Shown: positions 51,676 to 59,868 of the stretch, piece after piece
How the letters are laid out: every line of letters begins with the position of its first letter
How positions within the stretch are numbered: position 1 is the stretch's first letter
Assembly (NCBI GenBank): GCA_037381085.1
Contig: JARRRD010000003.1
Location: 20,999-84,998 of the forward strand
From: JARRRD01 sp037381085
Lineage (GTDB): Bacteria > Nitrospirota > Thermodesulfovibrionia > Thermodesulfovibrionales > UBA6898
Length of the DNA stretch: 64,000 nt
Reading direction: 5' to 3'
Notes under the pieces: model-generated
Told to the model about the DNA's origin: nothing
Seen by the model: the letters and a program-made list of their open reading frames with translations, nothing else
Databases searched by the model: none
Program-made: the position numbers and the translations under genes

Positions 51676-51834
51676 TCAGGAGCTTTTCTTGCCGACGAAA
51701 GCCTCGGGGTCTTTGTCGAAGGCTTCCTTGCATCCCTTCGAGCAGAAATAATAAGTCTCGCCCTTGTATGGTGATTTGCCGGCTGCCTCGCTGTCCTCAA
51801 TGGTCATGTTACACACCGGGTCTTTGACTTTCAT
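51676..51834 (-). CDS. Small YHS-domain protein
   Basis: 52 residues, beginning MKVKDPVCNMTIEDSEAAGK and ending with YYFCSKGCKEAF and GKKSS. GGGAGG lies five bases before the ATG. YHS domains bind metals, often copper, through the first Cys and the later CxxxC pair, and occur alone or fused to copper ATPases. It is close kin to the truncated YHS segment at 54270, on the other side of the ATPase gene. Confidence 0.85.
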   Translation of the reverse strand: MKVKDPVCNMTIEDSEAAGKSPYKGETYYFCSKGCKEAFDKDPEAFVGKKSS

Positions 51835-51979
51835 ACTTGCCTCCCTGTTTGTTTCTACACGGCTGCGGCACTCCCGGCCGCTTTCCGTATTTTCTTTCTA
51901 TCCGTTTCTTTTATGTTCGCACACTTCTCCCCTTCTGACAAGGGCGGCAGTCACTGCGAAGAGTGGCCGGCTTTGCGGC

Positions 51980-54187
51980 TCAGAGTTGAACTCTTCTCAG
52001 TCTTAAGGCATTTCCGACAACTGAAACAGAACTGAAGCTCATCGCTGCGGCGGCTATCATGGGGCTCAGCAGTATCCCGAAGAAGGGGTAGAGGACCCCG
52101 GCTGCCAGCGGCAGTCCCACCGAGTTGTAGCCAAAGGCCCAGAAGAGGTTCTGTTTTATGTTCCGCATTGTGGCCCTGCTCAATTTCCTTGCCCGGACTA
52201 TGCCCCGCAGATCACCTTTCACGAGCGTCACCCCTGCGCTCTCCATGGCCACATCAGTGCCAGTTCCCATTGCTATGCCCACCTGAGCCTGGGCGAGGGC
52301 GGGGGCGTCATTGATCCCGTCTCCGGCCATTGCTACGATCCTGCCCTCAGACTGGAGGCGTTTGACTATGTCGGCCTTCTGGTCGGGCAATACTTCGGCA
52401 ATGACCTCATCGATACCGAGTTTTTTTGAGACCGCCTCGGCTGTTGTCCTGCTATCACCCGTAAGCATTACTATCCGCATCCCTTCTTCATGAAGTGCCT
52501 TAATAGCCTCCTGTGTCGTCGCTTTTACAGGATCGGCAACACCCAGGAGACCCGCTGCCTTTCCGTCGACCGCGACAAACATGACTGTTTGACCGTCGCG
52601 CCTCATCGACTCCGCCTTTGCAGAGAGGTCACCCGGATCGATTCCCAGCTCATCGAGAAGTGCAAGGTTGCCCAGTCCCACCTTCTTCCCGTTGATCATG
52701 CCTGTTACTCCGCGCCCCGTGAGGGACTGAAACGACTCAACTTTCGAAGGTGTTATGTCCTTTCCCTTTGCTCCTGCAACTATAGCAGCGGCCAGAGGAT
52801 GCTCACTCCCTACTTCAATGCTGGATGCGAAGTGAAGAACCGTCTTCTCGTCGAATCCGCCGGCGGGAACAACTTCGACAAGTTTAGGTTTTCCCTCGGT
52901 GAGAGTGCCAGTCTTATCCGTAACAAGAGTATCGACCGTCTTCATCACCTCTATTGCTTCGGCGTTCTTGAAAAGCACTCCGGCTGATGCTCCCTTTCCG
53001 GCTGCGACCATAATCGACATGGGTGTTGCAAGACCCATGGCACAGGGGCAGGCGATCATGAGCACTGCAACCGCGTTTATAAGGGCGACGGTGAACCTGG
53101 GCTCGGGTCCTAACCACAGCCAGATCAAAAAGGTGATGATTGCAATCGCAACCACTATCTGTACGAAGTAACCGGCAACAACGTCTGCTAGCTTCTGGAT
53201 AGGCGCCCGGCTCCTCTGGGCCTCCGCCACCATATGTACGATTTGGGCAAGAATAGTTTCTGAGCCGACTTTTTCAGCCTGCATGACGAGTGAGCCGGTT
53301 CCGTTCACGGTTGCACCGATTACCCGGTCTCCTTCTTTCTTCCCGACCGGAATAGGTTCGCCCGTTATCATGGCCTCATCCACTGAACTGGACCCCTCGA
53401 CAACGGTCCCGTCCACGGGTATCTTTTCCCCCGGCCTCACCCGGAGGAGATCTCCGGGCTGGACCTGTTCGAGCGGAAGATCCTCTTCATTACCGTCGGT
53501 TATGCGGCGGGCGGTTTTGGGGGCGAGTCCGAGAAGCGCTCTAATGGCCGCCCCCGTTTTGCTCCTGGCCCTGAGCTCAAGCACCTGGCCCAGAAGAACG
53601 AGCGTGGTGATTACAGCCGCTGCCTCGAAATAGACGCTCACCTGACCTCCTTCGGTCCGAAAAGTCGGCGGGAACAACCCCGGGAAGAGAGCGGCTATAA
53701 GGCTGTAAACATAAGCGACAGCCGTGCCGAGTGCTATGAGAGTAAACATATTCGGGTTCCAGGTTACTACAGACTGCCACCCTCTGACAAAGAAGGGCCA
53801 TGCGCACCAGAGAACTACGGGTGTCGTGAGAACGAGTTCCGCCCATGTAAGAAATGAGGCGGGGACTCCTGAGAGAATGAAGGAAAGCCCCGGAATAAAG
53901 TCCCGCATCGCAATCAGAAAGACAGGAATCGTGAGTACGACGCTGATCTTGAACCGTTTCGTCATGTCGATAAGTTCGGGGTTTTCCTCTTCTTCGGCTG
54001 TCACCGTTTTGGGTTCCAGGGCCATGCCGCACTTCGGGCAGCTCCCGGGCTTGTCTCTCACGATCTCCGGATGCATCGGGCAAGTCCATTCCGTTTTGGT
54101 CATCGGGGCAGCGGGCTCTACCGGCTCCAGTGCCATCCCGCATTTCGGGCAGGGGCCGGGTTTTGGCTGCCTGATCTCGGGGTGCAT
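51980..54187 (-). CDS. copA: Copper/silver P1B-type ATPase with two HMBD domains
   Basis: 735 residues from the ATG at 54187. Two tandem heavy-metal-binding domains open the protein (MHPEIRQPKPGPCPKCGMAL, then CPMHPEIVRDKPGSCPKCGM). The core has the TGE loop (AMITGEPIP), the copper-type CPC motif (IACPCAMGLATP, 380-382), the phosphorylated Asp in DKTGTLTEG (424-428), the SEHP motif and GDGINDAPALAQAQVG. It pumps Cu(I)/Ag(I) across the inner membrane. The N-terminus is abnormal: no ribosome site precedes 54187, and a truncated YHS domain lies just upstream in another frame. No HMA domain is present. Confidence 0.92.
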   Translation of the reverse strand: MHPEIRQPKPGPCPKCGMALEPVEPAAPMTKTEWTCPMHPEIVRDKPGSCPKCGMALEPKTVTAEEEENPELIDMTKRFKISVVLTIPVFLIAMRDFIPGLSFILSGVPASFLTWAELVLTTPVVLWCAWPFFVRGWQSVVTWNPNMFTLIALGTAVAYVYSLIAALFPGLFPPTFRTEGGQVSVYFEAAAVITTLVLLGQVLELRARSKTGAAIRALLGLAPKTARRITDGNEEDLPLEQVQPGDLLRVRPGEKIPVDGTVVEGSSSVDEAMITGEPIPVGKKEGDRVIGATVNGTGSLVMQAEKVGSETILAQIVHMVAEAQRSRAPIQKLADVVAGYFVQIVVAIAIITFLIWLWLGPEPRFTVALINAVAVLMIACPCAMGLATPMSIMVAAGKGASAGVLFKNAEAIEVMKTVDTLVTDKTGTLTEGKPKLVEVVPAGGFDEKTVLHFASSIEVGSEHPLAAAIVAGAKGKDITPSKVESFQSLTGRGVTGMINGKKVGLGNLALLDELGIDPGDLSAKAESMRRDGQTVMFVAVDGKAAGLLGVADPVKATTQEAIKALHEEGMRIVMLTGDSRTTAEAVSKKLGIDEVIAEVLPDQKADIVKRLQSEGRIVAMAGDGINDAPALAQAQVGIAMGTGTDVAMESAGVTLVKGDLRGIVRARKLSRATMRNIKQNLFWAFGYNSVGLPLAAGVLYPFFGILLSPMIAAAAMSFSSVSVVGNALRLRRVQL

Positions 54188-54270
54188 GGGACTGGGCCTT
54201 CGTATAGCGACTTGCCTGCTGCCTCACTGTCCTCGATGGTCATATGACAGACCGGATCGGTAACCTTCAT
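54118..54270 (-). pseudogene. Truncated YHS lead of the copper ATPase, out of frame
   Basis: An ATG at 54270 with GGAGAG before it opens MKVTDPVCHMTIEDSEAAGK then SLYEG, the first half of a YHS domain. The sequence then runs straight into the HMBD-coding DNA of the ATPase but one phase off, and stops at TAG (54118). In YHS-HMBD-ATPase fusions a further 20-45 residues (second half with CxxxC) would come first. The simplest reading is an internal deletion that broke a single fused gene. Confidence 0.75.
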
Positions 54271-54313
54271 CTCTCCTCCGTTACAATCATCACATATACC
54301 CCAGGCTCTTTTC

Positions 54314-54685
54314 TCATTCGGTCATTCCCATCCCGGAGAACCTTTTCTGCATCGTAGACATCCTGTCCTTTAACTTCTTCATTTCTTTATAGGACGCTTT
54401 ACCCCTTTTCATCATCTTGGACATTTCCATCATTTGATGTGACATATCTCTCATCAATTCAGACGCCCTCTTCATCCTCTCTTGGGGCATGTCCTTCATC
54501 ATTCGCGACATCTTGCCCATCATGTCCGACATCCGGCTTGTTATCCCCATCATGTCGTTCATCATCTGCCCGTGTTCCATCATGTCGCCCTGCTGTCCCT
54601 CCATCATGCCGTTTCCCATCTGGGCAAACCCATAAGTCACCGATAGAGCCAGAATCAGAACACTTATGAGAAACATCTTCCTCAC
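54314..54685 (-). CDS. Periplasmic Met-rich helical protein
   Basis: 123 residues with a signal peptide ending near GFAQ (residue 22). The mature part has about 29 Met in 101 residues, in pairs along amphipathic helices (GDMMEHGQMMNDMMGI, MSRMMKDMPQERMKRASELM). This pattern suits Cu(I)/Ag(I) buffering in the periplasm. A GTG start at 54685 follows GGGAGGTGA; ATG at 54676 is an alternative. It is first in the operon with the copper ATPase, 43 bases ahead of it. Confidence 0.8.
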   Translation of the reverse strand: MRKMFLISVLILALSVTYGFAQMGNGMMEGQQGDMMEHGQMMNDMMGITSRMSDMMGKMSRMMKDMPQERMKRASELMRDMSHQMMEMSKMMKRGKASYKEMKKLKDRMSTMQKRFSGMGMTE

Positions 54686-54819
54686 AATTTCACCTCCCGC
54701 TGTTTTTTGGTCATAAAGCTCCGCATTTGCCTCGCTTTTATCTAACGCCCGGAACCCTTTCCCCTAATATACCGCCTCCGGAACGGCCCCATCTTGTTTG
54801 TGAGCTCCTTTGCCGGAAC

Positions 54820-54858
54820 GATTGAAACAATCATCCCCCTTTTTCGTAATTGTGTCAA
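54820..54858 (-). promoter_or_regulatory. Promoter of the Met-rich/copper ATPase operon
   Basis: Minus-strand -35 TTGACA (54858-54853), 17-bp spacer, -10 GATGAT (54835-54830). An inverted repeat GATTG-TTT-CAATC (54832-54820) touches the -10 and covers the expected start. The leader to the GTG is about 140 bases. The spacer is too short for a MerR/CueR-type promoter. Confidence 0.5.
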
Positions 54859-55138
54859 ATTGCAACTGTAGAAGGATTAAAAGAGCGGTCAGAAGAAATG
54901 ACCCCGGCCTATGCCTCATCGCAGGTAGTGCTTTCCGTTATGCTCAGCGGTCACATGTATTTCCTGAATTGCGCAAAAAGTTCTGCATTGTGACCTTTGA
55001 GCCATATCAAAAAAGTCGGGGTGACATGTAAATCTGGCAGCCCTGTCTCAAGTAAAGTGGGAAGGAGGGCAGTGGAAGAGGAAGCGGACCGATGTGATAA
55101 GATTAATTATCCCCAAATGAAACACCAGAGTGTTCTTG
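54859..55138. other. Gene-free interval before the DUF1566 gene
   Basis: No convincing gene. A TTGAG-N4-ATCAA site (54997-55010) is one base from the FNR consensus TTGAT-N4-ATCAA. GGTCA-N7-TGACC forms a short hairpin near 54888-54904. A 73-codon frame (54810-55031) has no supporting features. Confidence 0.35.
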
Positions 55139-56188
55139 ATGGAAGAAGATAATCCGGACATTGAGAGATGTTATCCGTGGACGGGCCAGATGACCTGCCA
55201 TGACACGGCCGGCAGCGAAATTCCCTGCGGGGGAAGCGGGCAGGATGCGGAATTCAGAAGAGGCACGGCTTGGCCCGTGCGGAGATTTGCGCAACAGCAA
55301 GACGTTATTTCTGACCGCCTCACCGGACTCGTGTGGACGCGAAACGCCAACATTGCCAAGTTTCCCCTGAGATGGCAGGAGGCGCTGGACTATGTGACGG
55401 ACATGAACAGAGAAGGAGCATTCGGTTCTTCTGACTGGCGGCTCCCTAACCGCCGGGAGCTGCGAAGTCTGGTGAGTTATCAGACGAGAAAACCGGCACT
55501 TCCCGAAGGACGTCCCTTTACCGATATTTTCCTCGGCTGGTACTGGACTTCCACAACTGCTATGATCAATCCTGCGTACGCATGGTATGTCCATATGGCA
55601 GGTGCACGCATGTTTTACGGAAACAAGGAGCAGTTCGCTCTTGTCTGGCCTGTCAGGGGCAGAGGACGCGGAATCCTAGCTGCCACGGGCCAGACTCGAT
55701 GTTACGATTCGAAAGGACTGCGAATTCCGTGCGATGGTTCGGGTCAGGACGGTGAGTTCCGTTTCGGTCGCCCATGGCCTGAACCCCGCTTCGAGGTCCG
55801 GGATGAAGTGGTCGTTGACCTGCTGACAGGACTCTTCTGGTCCAGGTGCGCAGACCTTGCAGACGGCCCCGTTACATGGAGCAATGCCATCACGGCGGTT
55901 GGGCGGTTTAATCACGAGCCGAAAGGGCAGGTCCGGTGGCGCCTCCCCAATATCAATGAGCTCGAATCGCTTGTCGATTGCAGCATTCACAGTCCGGCAT
56001 TGCCTGCCGGACACCCATTTTACAGTGTGCAGGAATCCTACTGGTCATCGACTACCAGCATGTTCGAGCCTGACTGGGCATGGGCTCTATATCTGACAAA
56101 AGGTGCCACAGGAGTCGGCCAGAAAAAGGGACCTCACTTTTTTGTATGGGCCGTAAGCGATCCGGCTACCGTATCCTGCGCTGTGTGA
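55139..56188 (+). CDS. Tandem DUF1566 (Lcl C-terminal) protein
   Basis: 349 residues from the ATG at 55139 (a GTG at 55130 is also possible). Two similar halves (about 10-175 and 180-345) each contain a Cys pair segment (QMTCHDTAGSEIPCGGSGQD; QTRCYDSKGLRIPCDGSGQD), then DRLTGLVWTRNANIA or VDLLTGLFWSRCADLA, then WRLPNRRELRSLV or WRLPNINELESLV, then WTSTT or WSSTT. These are the hallmarks of DUF1566. No signal peptide is seen, although relatives are usually exported. Function unknown. Confidence 0.82.
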   Translation: MEEDNPDIERCYPWTGQMTCHDTAGSEIPCGGSGQDAEFRRGTAWPVRRFAQQQDVISDRLTGLVWTRNANIAKFPLRWQEALDYVTDMNREGAFGSSDWRLPNRRELRSLVSYQTRKPALPEGRPFTDIFLGWYWTSTTAMINPAYAWYVHMAGARMFYGNKEQFALVWPVRGRGRGILAATGQTRCYDSKGLRIPCDGSGQDGEFRFGRPWPEPRFEVRDEVVVDLLTGLFWSRCADLADGPVTWSNAITAVGRFNHEPKGQVRWRLPNINELESLVDCSIHSPALPAGHPFYSVQESYWSSTTSMFEPDWAWALYLTKGATGVGQKKGPHFFVWAVSDPATVSCAV

Positions 56189-56276
56189 GCGTGAATCGGT
56201 ATCCTGTTTGATTTTTCACTTTAGCGGGCTTAAGTCAAGTAATGCCTTACAGTTGCAAAAAACAGGTTCAAAGTTT

Positions 56277-56310
56277 CTTCATAATACTTTCAAAATTCCT
56301 TCATAGTACT
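56277..56310 (+). promoter_or_regulatory. Direct-repeat operator candidate upstream of the cus operon
   Basis: CTTCATAATACT (56277-56288) and CTTCATAGTACT (56299-56310) match at 11 of 12 bases, start to start 22 bases, two helical turns. OmpR-type regulators such as CusR bind phased repeats. A TATAAT-like -10 (GATATAATATG, near 56371-56381) follows before the YtkA-like gene. Confidence 0.45.
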
Positions 56311-56406
56311 AATGTAGAGTAGAATGTGGGCTTCGGGGATTACCCAGGTGGCTGGGCGGTCAGGAAAAAAGATATAATATGCAAGGTGCTTATGAGGAGG
56401 GGCGGT

Positions 56407-56787
56407 ATGAGGAAGTTTGCGGCATGTGCAGTGTTCTTGCTTCTTGTTGCGGGCGTGGCCTACGCGAAGGATTACAGTGTAAGTAAGAAGGTCGGGCCAT
56501 ATGAGGTCACTGTGAAAATGGACCATGCCCCCGCGGTCGTCGGTATTAACAAAGTCACTTTCGAAATAAGGAAGGGCGCAAGCCCCGTCAGCGATCTTGA
56601 CCCTGAACTCTATTATTTCATGGCGTCCATGCCGGCGATGAATTATGGCGTCCGTGCCGTGAGGGAGGGCGAAACGTATACCGCCGTGATCAAGCCGACA
56701 ATGCCGGGCGAGTGGACGATGCAGGTAAAGATAAAAGGGCCGGACGGCGGGACCCACGTTGGGACATTCGAATTCAAGGCGAAATAG
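56407..56787 (+). CDS. YtkA/FixH-like periplasmic protein
   Basis: 126 residues from the ATG at 56407, which follows GAGGAGGGG. Signal peptide ACAVFLLLVAGVAYA, then an immunoglobulin-like domain of the YtkA/FixH type: VTVKMDHAPAVVGINKVTFE, AVREGETYTAVIKPTMPGEW and GTHVGTFEFKAK. Relatives accompany copper handling and cytochrome oxidase assembly. Position ahead of cusCBA suggests a periplasmic copper role, by inference. Confidence 0.8.
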   Translation: MRKFAACAVFLLLVAGVAYAKDYSVSKKVGPYEVTVKMDHAPAVVGINKVTFEIRKGASPVSDLDPELYYFMASMPAMNYGVRAVREGETYTAVIKPTMPGEWTMQVKIKGPDGGTHVGTFEFKAK

Positions 56788-56802
56788 CAGCTCGTCTTTT
56801 CC

Positions 56803-56829
56803 GTCGCGCTTTGTAGCGTGCCTTTTTTT
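56803..56829 (+). terminator. Terminator-like hairpin between the YtkA-like gene and cusC
   Basis: CGCGCT-TTGT-AGCGTG, a six-pair stem with one imperfect pair, followed by seven T. It may reduce read-through into cusC rather than block it fully. Confidence 0.5.
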
Positions 56830-56866
56830 GTGATAAGATCAGGAAACTACTACTGTCATTAACCCT

Positions 56867-58189
56867 ATGGAGAAGACAATGCGAAACTTGAAGGAGGGGG
56901 GGCCTGTCCCTTTGAAGGTGTTCTGTGTTGCGGTCATTGCCGTTTCTATCCTGTTGCTCCTGCCCCTCAGTTCCCGGGCCGTGGGCACGGACAAGGGCGA
57001 ATCAGTGCTTGAAGGCCTTGTGAACGAGGCCATTGCCAACAACCCTGACCTCCGGGCGCTGAAGGACAGGGAAGAGGCTTTCAGCGAACGTCCATCCCAG
57101 GCGGAATCACTTGACAACCCGAAAGTCGGCTTTTCCCTTCTTGCGGTCCCGACGAACAGCTTCAGCTTCAACCAGGAGCCGATGACCCAGAAACAGTTCT
57201 CTGTATCCCAGAAGATTCCCTTCCCCGGCAAACTACCTCTTAAAGGGGATATAGCCAGGAAGGAGACGGAAATCGCTGCCGAAGATTACGTGGAAAAAAG
57301 GAATGACCTGACCAGGCGGGTGGAGGAGGCATTCCGGAACCTGCTCCTTATCAATAAGACTATTGATGTAACGAAGGAAAACAGGGACCTCCTCAGGGAA
57401 TTTGTGAAGACCACCGAGACGAAGTATGCAGTGGGGGCGGGCATCCAGCAGGATGTTCTTAAGGCTCAGGTTGAGCTCTCCAAGATGGCGGACGCCTTGA
57501 TTACACTGGGGCAGAAGAAGGAGAGCATGATCGCCCATCTTAATACGCTTCTTTACAGGCCTGTCGATACCCCCTTCAGGGAGGCTGATGGAATCGTGAT
57601 AGACGGGGTGACACATCCGAAATTTAGTTTTGGCGCGGATGAGCTTCAGAAGATAGCAGAGGCGAACCGGCCTATTCTTATTGCTGCGAAGCGTCGCATC
57701 GAGAGGTCCCGGCTGGCTCTGCGGTTGGCCGAGAAGAATTACTATCCTGACTTCGACGTGGGCGTGAGTTACGGTCAGCGACAGGAAAGGCCCGACTTCG
57801 TCTCGGGATTTGTCATGGTAACGGTACCTCTCTGGCATAAGACCAAGGAGGACAAGAAGGTCGCCGAAGAGAAGTGGAACATCCGTCGGGCAACTCAACG
57901 GTATAACACAACGAGGAGTGAGATGTTTTTCAGGATAAAGGATTCACTGGCGAGGATCAATAAATACCGTAAGCAGATCGATCTTTTCCAGACAGGTCTT
58001 CTACCCCAGAGCAGAACGGCGCTGGAATCGGCGATCTCCGGATACCAGGTGAACAAGGTTGACTTTATTACCCTGGTAAACAACGAGGTGACTTTGTACA
58101 ACTATGAAATACAATACTACCGGGCGGTGACGGATTATGAAAACACGATATCGGAGATCGAAGCGACTGTCGGGAAGAGGCTTTACTGA
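56867..58189 (+). CDS. cusC: CusC-like outer-membrane efflux protein
   Basis: 440 residues; an ATG at 56879 is an alternative start. Signal segment VFCVAVIAVSILLLLPLSSR, then a TolC/OEP domain with two repeats: LEGLVNEAIANNPDLRALKD, QFSVSQKIPFPGKLPLKGDI, AEKNYYPDFDVGVSYGQRQE, and NKVDFITLVNNEVTLYNYEI. It would form the outer-membrane channel of the Cus complex. No lipobox Cys is obvious. It lies 40 bases before the cusB remnants. Confidence 0.9.
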   Translation: MEKTMRNLKEGGPVPLKVFCVAVIAVSILLLLPLSSRAVGTDKGESVLEGLVNEAIANNPDLRALKDREEAFSERPSQAESLDNPKVGFSLLAVPTNSFSFNQEPMTQKQFSVSQKIPFPGKLPLKGDIARKETEIAAEDYVEKRNDLTRRVEEAFRNLLLINKTIDVTKENRDLLREFVKTTETKYAVGAGIQQDVLKAQVELSKMADALITLGQKKESMIAHLNTLLYRPVDTPFREADGIVIDGVTHPKFSFGADELQKIAEANRPILIAAKRRIERSRLALRLAEKNYYPDFDVGVSYGQRQERPDFVSGFVMVTVPLWHKTKEDKKVAEEKWNIRRATQRYNTTRSEMFFRIKDSLARINKYRKQIDLFQTGLLPQSRTALESAISGYQVNKVDFITLVNNEVTLYNYEIQYYRAVTDYENTISEIEATVGKRLY

Positions 58190-58229
58190 AGAGGATGGCA
58201 CAGTCATTTATTAACGAGAGGGATTTAAC

Positions 58230-59868
58230 ATGAAGAAAACTGTTAAGTATGTCTCTATAATCCTGGTCCTTCTGATCGCGGGGATATGGATCATGTACCC
58301 CGGCGGGAAGAAGAAAAGGACGCCCGTAACTACGGCGAAAGAGGATATCCGGGGTGGCCAGGTCAAGCAAGAAAGAAAGATCAAATACTGGGTTGCCCCG
58401 ATGGACCCCACATATATAAGGGACAAACCGGGCAAGTCCCCCATGGGGATGGACCTTGTGCCGGTGTATGAGGGAGAGAGCAGTGAGGGTGTGATAAAGA
58501 TCGACCCGGTCACTGTCCAGAATATAGGGGTCAAGACTACGGACGTCACGCGCGGTCCGCTCATCGCTACGGTACGCACCGTGGGGCAGGTGACCTATAA
58601 TGAGGCGCTTGTCCAGCACATTCACACCAAGGTATCCGGGTGGGTGGAAGACCTCTTTGTAAACACGACAGGACAGGAGGTGTCGAAGGGAGAGGAACTC
58701 CTCTCCATATATTCCCCGGAACTGGTCGCGACCCAGCAGGAATCTGGAAAAGCGCGGTACGATCCAGAAGGCTATGACCCTGAGGTCTCCCACGCATGGC
58801 ATCGTAATCGACAAGAAGGTGCTGGCCGGGATGAAGGTTACCCCGGGGATGGAGCTTTACACCATCGCCGATATTTCGAACATCTGGGTGCTGGGCTCCA
58901 TCTACGAATATGAACTGCCGTTTATCCGTACCGGCCAGGAGGCCGAGATTACGCTCCCCTATGAGCCGGGGGTGGTTTACAAGGGCCGCATTTCATTCAT
59001 ATACCCCTATCTGTCGGCCGCTACAAGGACAGTACAGATAAGGATCGATTTAAAGAATCCGAAGTTCAAACTTAAGCCCGAAATGTATGTAAACGTGATG
59101 ATAACGACGAAGGTGGGTGAAGACGTGCTTCAGGTGCCTGACAACGCGGTCATAAGAACCGGTACCAAGAACATCGTCATTATGGCTCTGGGAGGCGGGA
59201 GGTTCAAGCCGAGGGACGTGGTCCTCGGGGCGGAGGGCGAAGGGGTGGTGGAGATAAAATCGGGCCTTGCCGACGGGGAGAAGGTCGTTACGTCCGCACA
59301 GTTTCTCATCGACTCCGAGAGCAACCTGAAGGAAGCCTTAAACAGGATGATAGAGGCGAGGAAATCTTCAGGGGAGAAGGAAGCGCCGAAGGCCACACCG
59401 GGTGAAATGAAAGAGACCGGTAAAGAGGCGCCCCAGGCGGGGACCCCGGAAAATCAGAAACAGGTAATGTCCGACGTAACCGATGCGTACATGAAAATCC
59501 ACAGTGCTCTGGTTGATGAATCCCCGGCAGGCGTAAAGACTTATGCAGAGTCCCTGGCCGAGGCCGGGCAAAAACTCAAGACTGAGAAGAGGGTGGGCGC
59601 CGTGAAGGATGTGGTCGAAACTATAGACCGAACCCTTCCGGGTCTGTTGTCGGGCGATATTGGGGAGGCCAAAGCGTCCTTTGCCATACTGAGCCGTGCC
59701 ATGGTCAAGTATGTTGAAGGCCCGGGTAGGCGGGAGGCCCGCGCACAGGGCATCAAGATATTTTATTGTCCCATGAAGAAAGAGTCGTGGCTGCAAACAG
59801 GCTCTTCAGTCCAGAACCCCTTCCTCGGAAAGGACATGCTGGTCTGCGGGAATGAGATCAAGTACTGA
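58230..59868 (+). pseudogene. cusB: CusB-like adaptor with internal out-of-frame deletion
   Basis: The first frame (58230-58913) reads anchor helix VSIILVLLIAGIWIMYP, an HMBD metal domain (YWVAPMDPTYIRDKPGKSPM), and VKVSGWVEDLFVNTT-type lipoyl half up to SPELVATQQE. At about 58741-58744 the homology jumps to another phase: LEKRGTIQKAMTLRSPTHGI, continuing through the beta-barrel (YTIADISNIWVLGSIYEYEL) to a C-terminal DUF3347-like domain (IFYCPMKKESWLQTGSSVQN) and TGA at 59868. About 45-55 residues, the helical hairpin that reaches the outer-membrane channel, are missing. An ATG at 58774 could start a 364-residue fragment. As written, no full adaptor can be made. Confidence 0.85.

Noticed and set aside
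54810..55031. 73-codon plus-strand frame
   Set aside because: It overlaps the promoter of the divergent operon and shows no domain or ribosome site.
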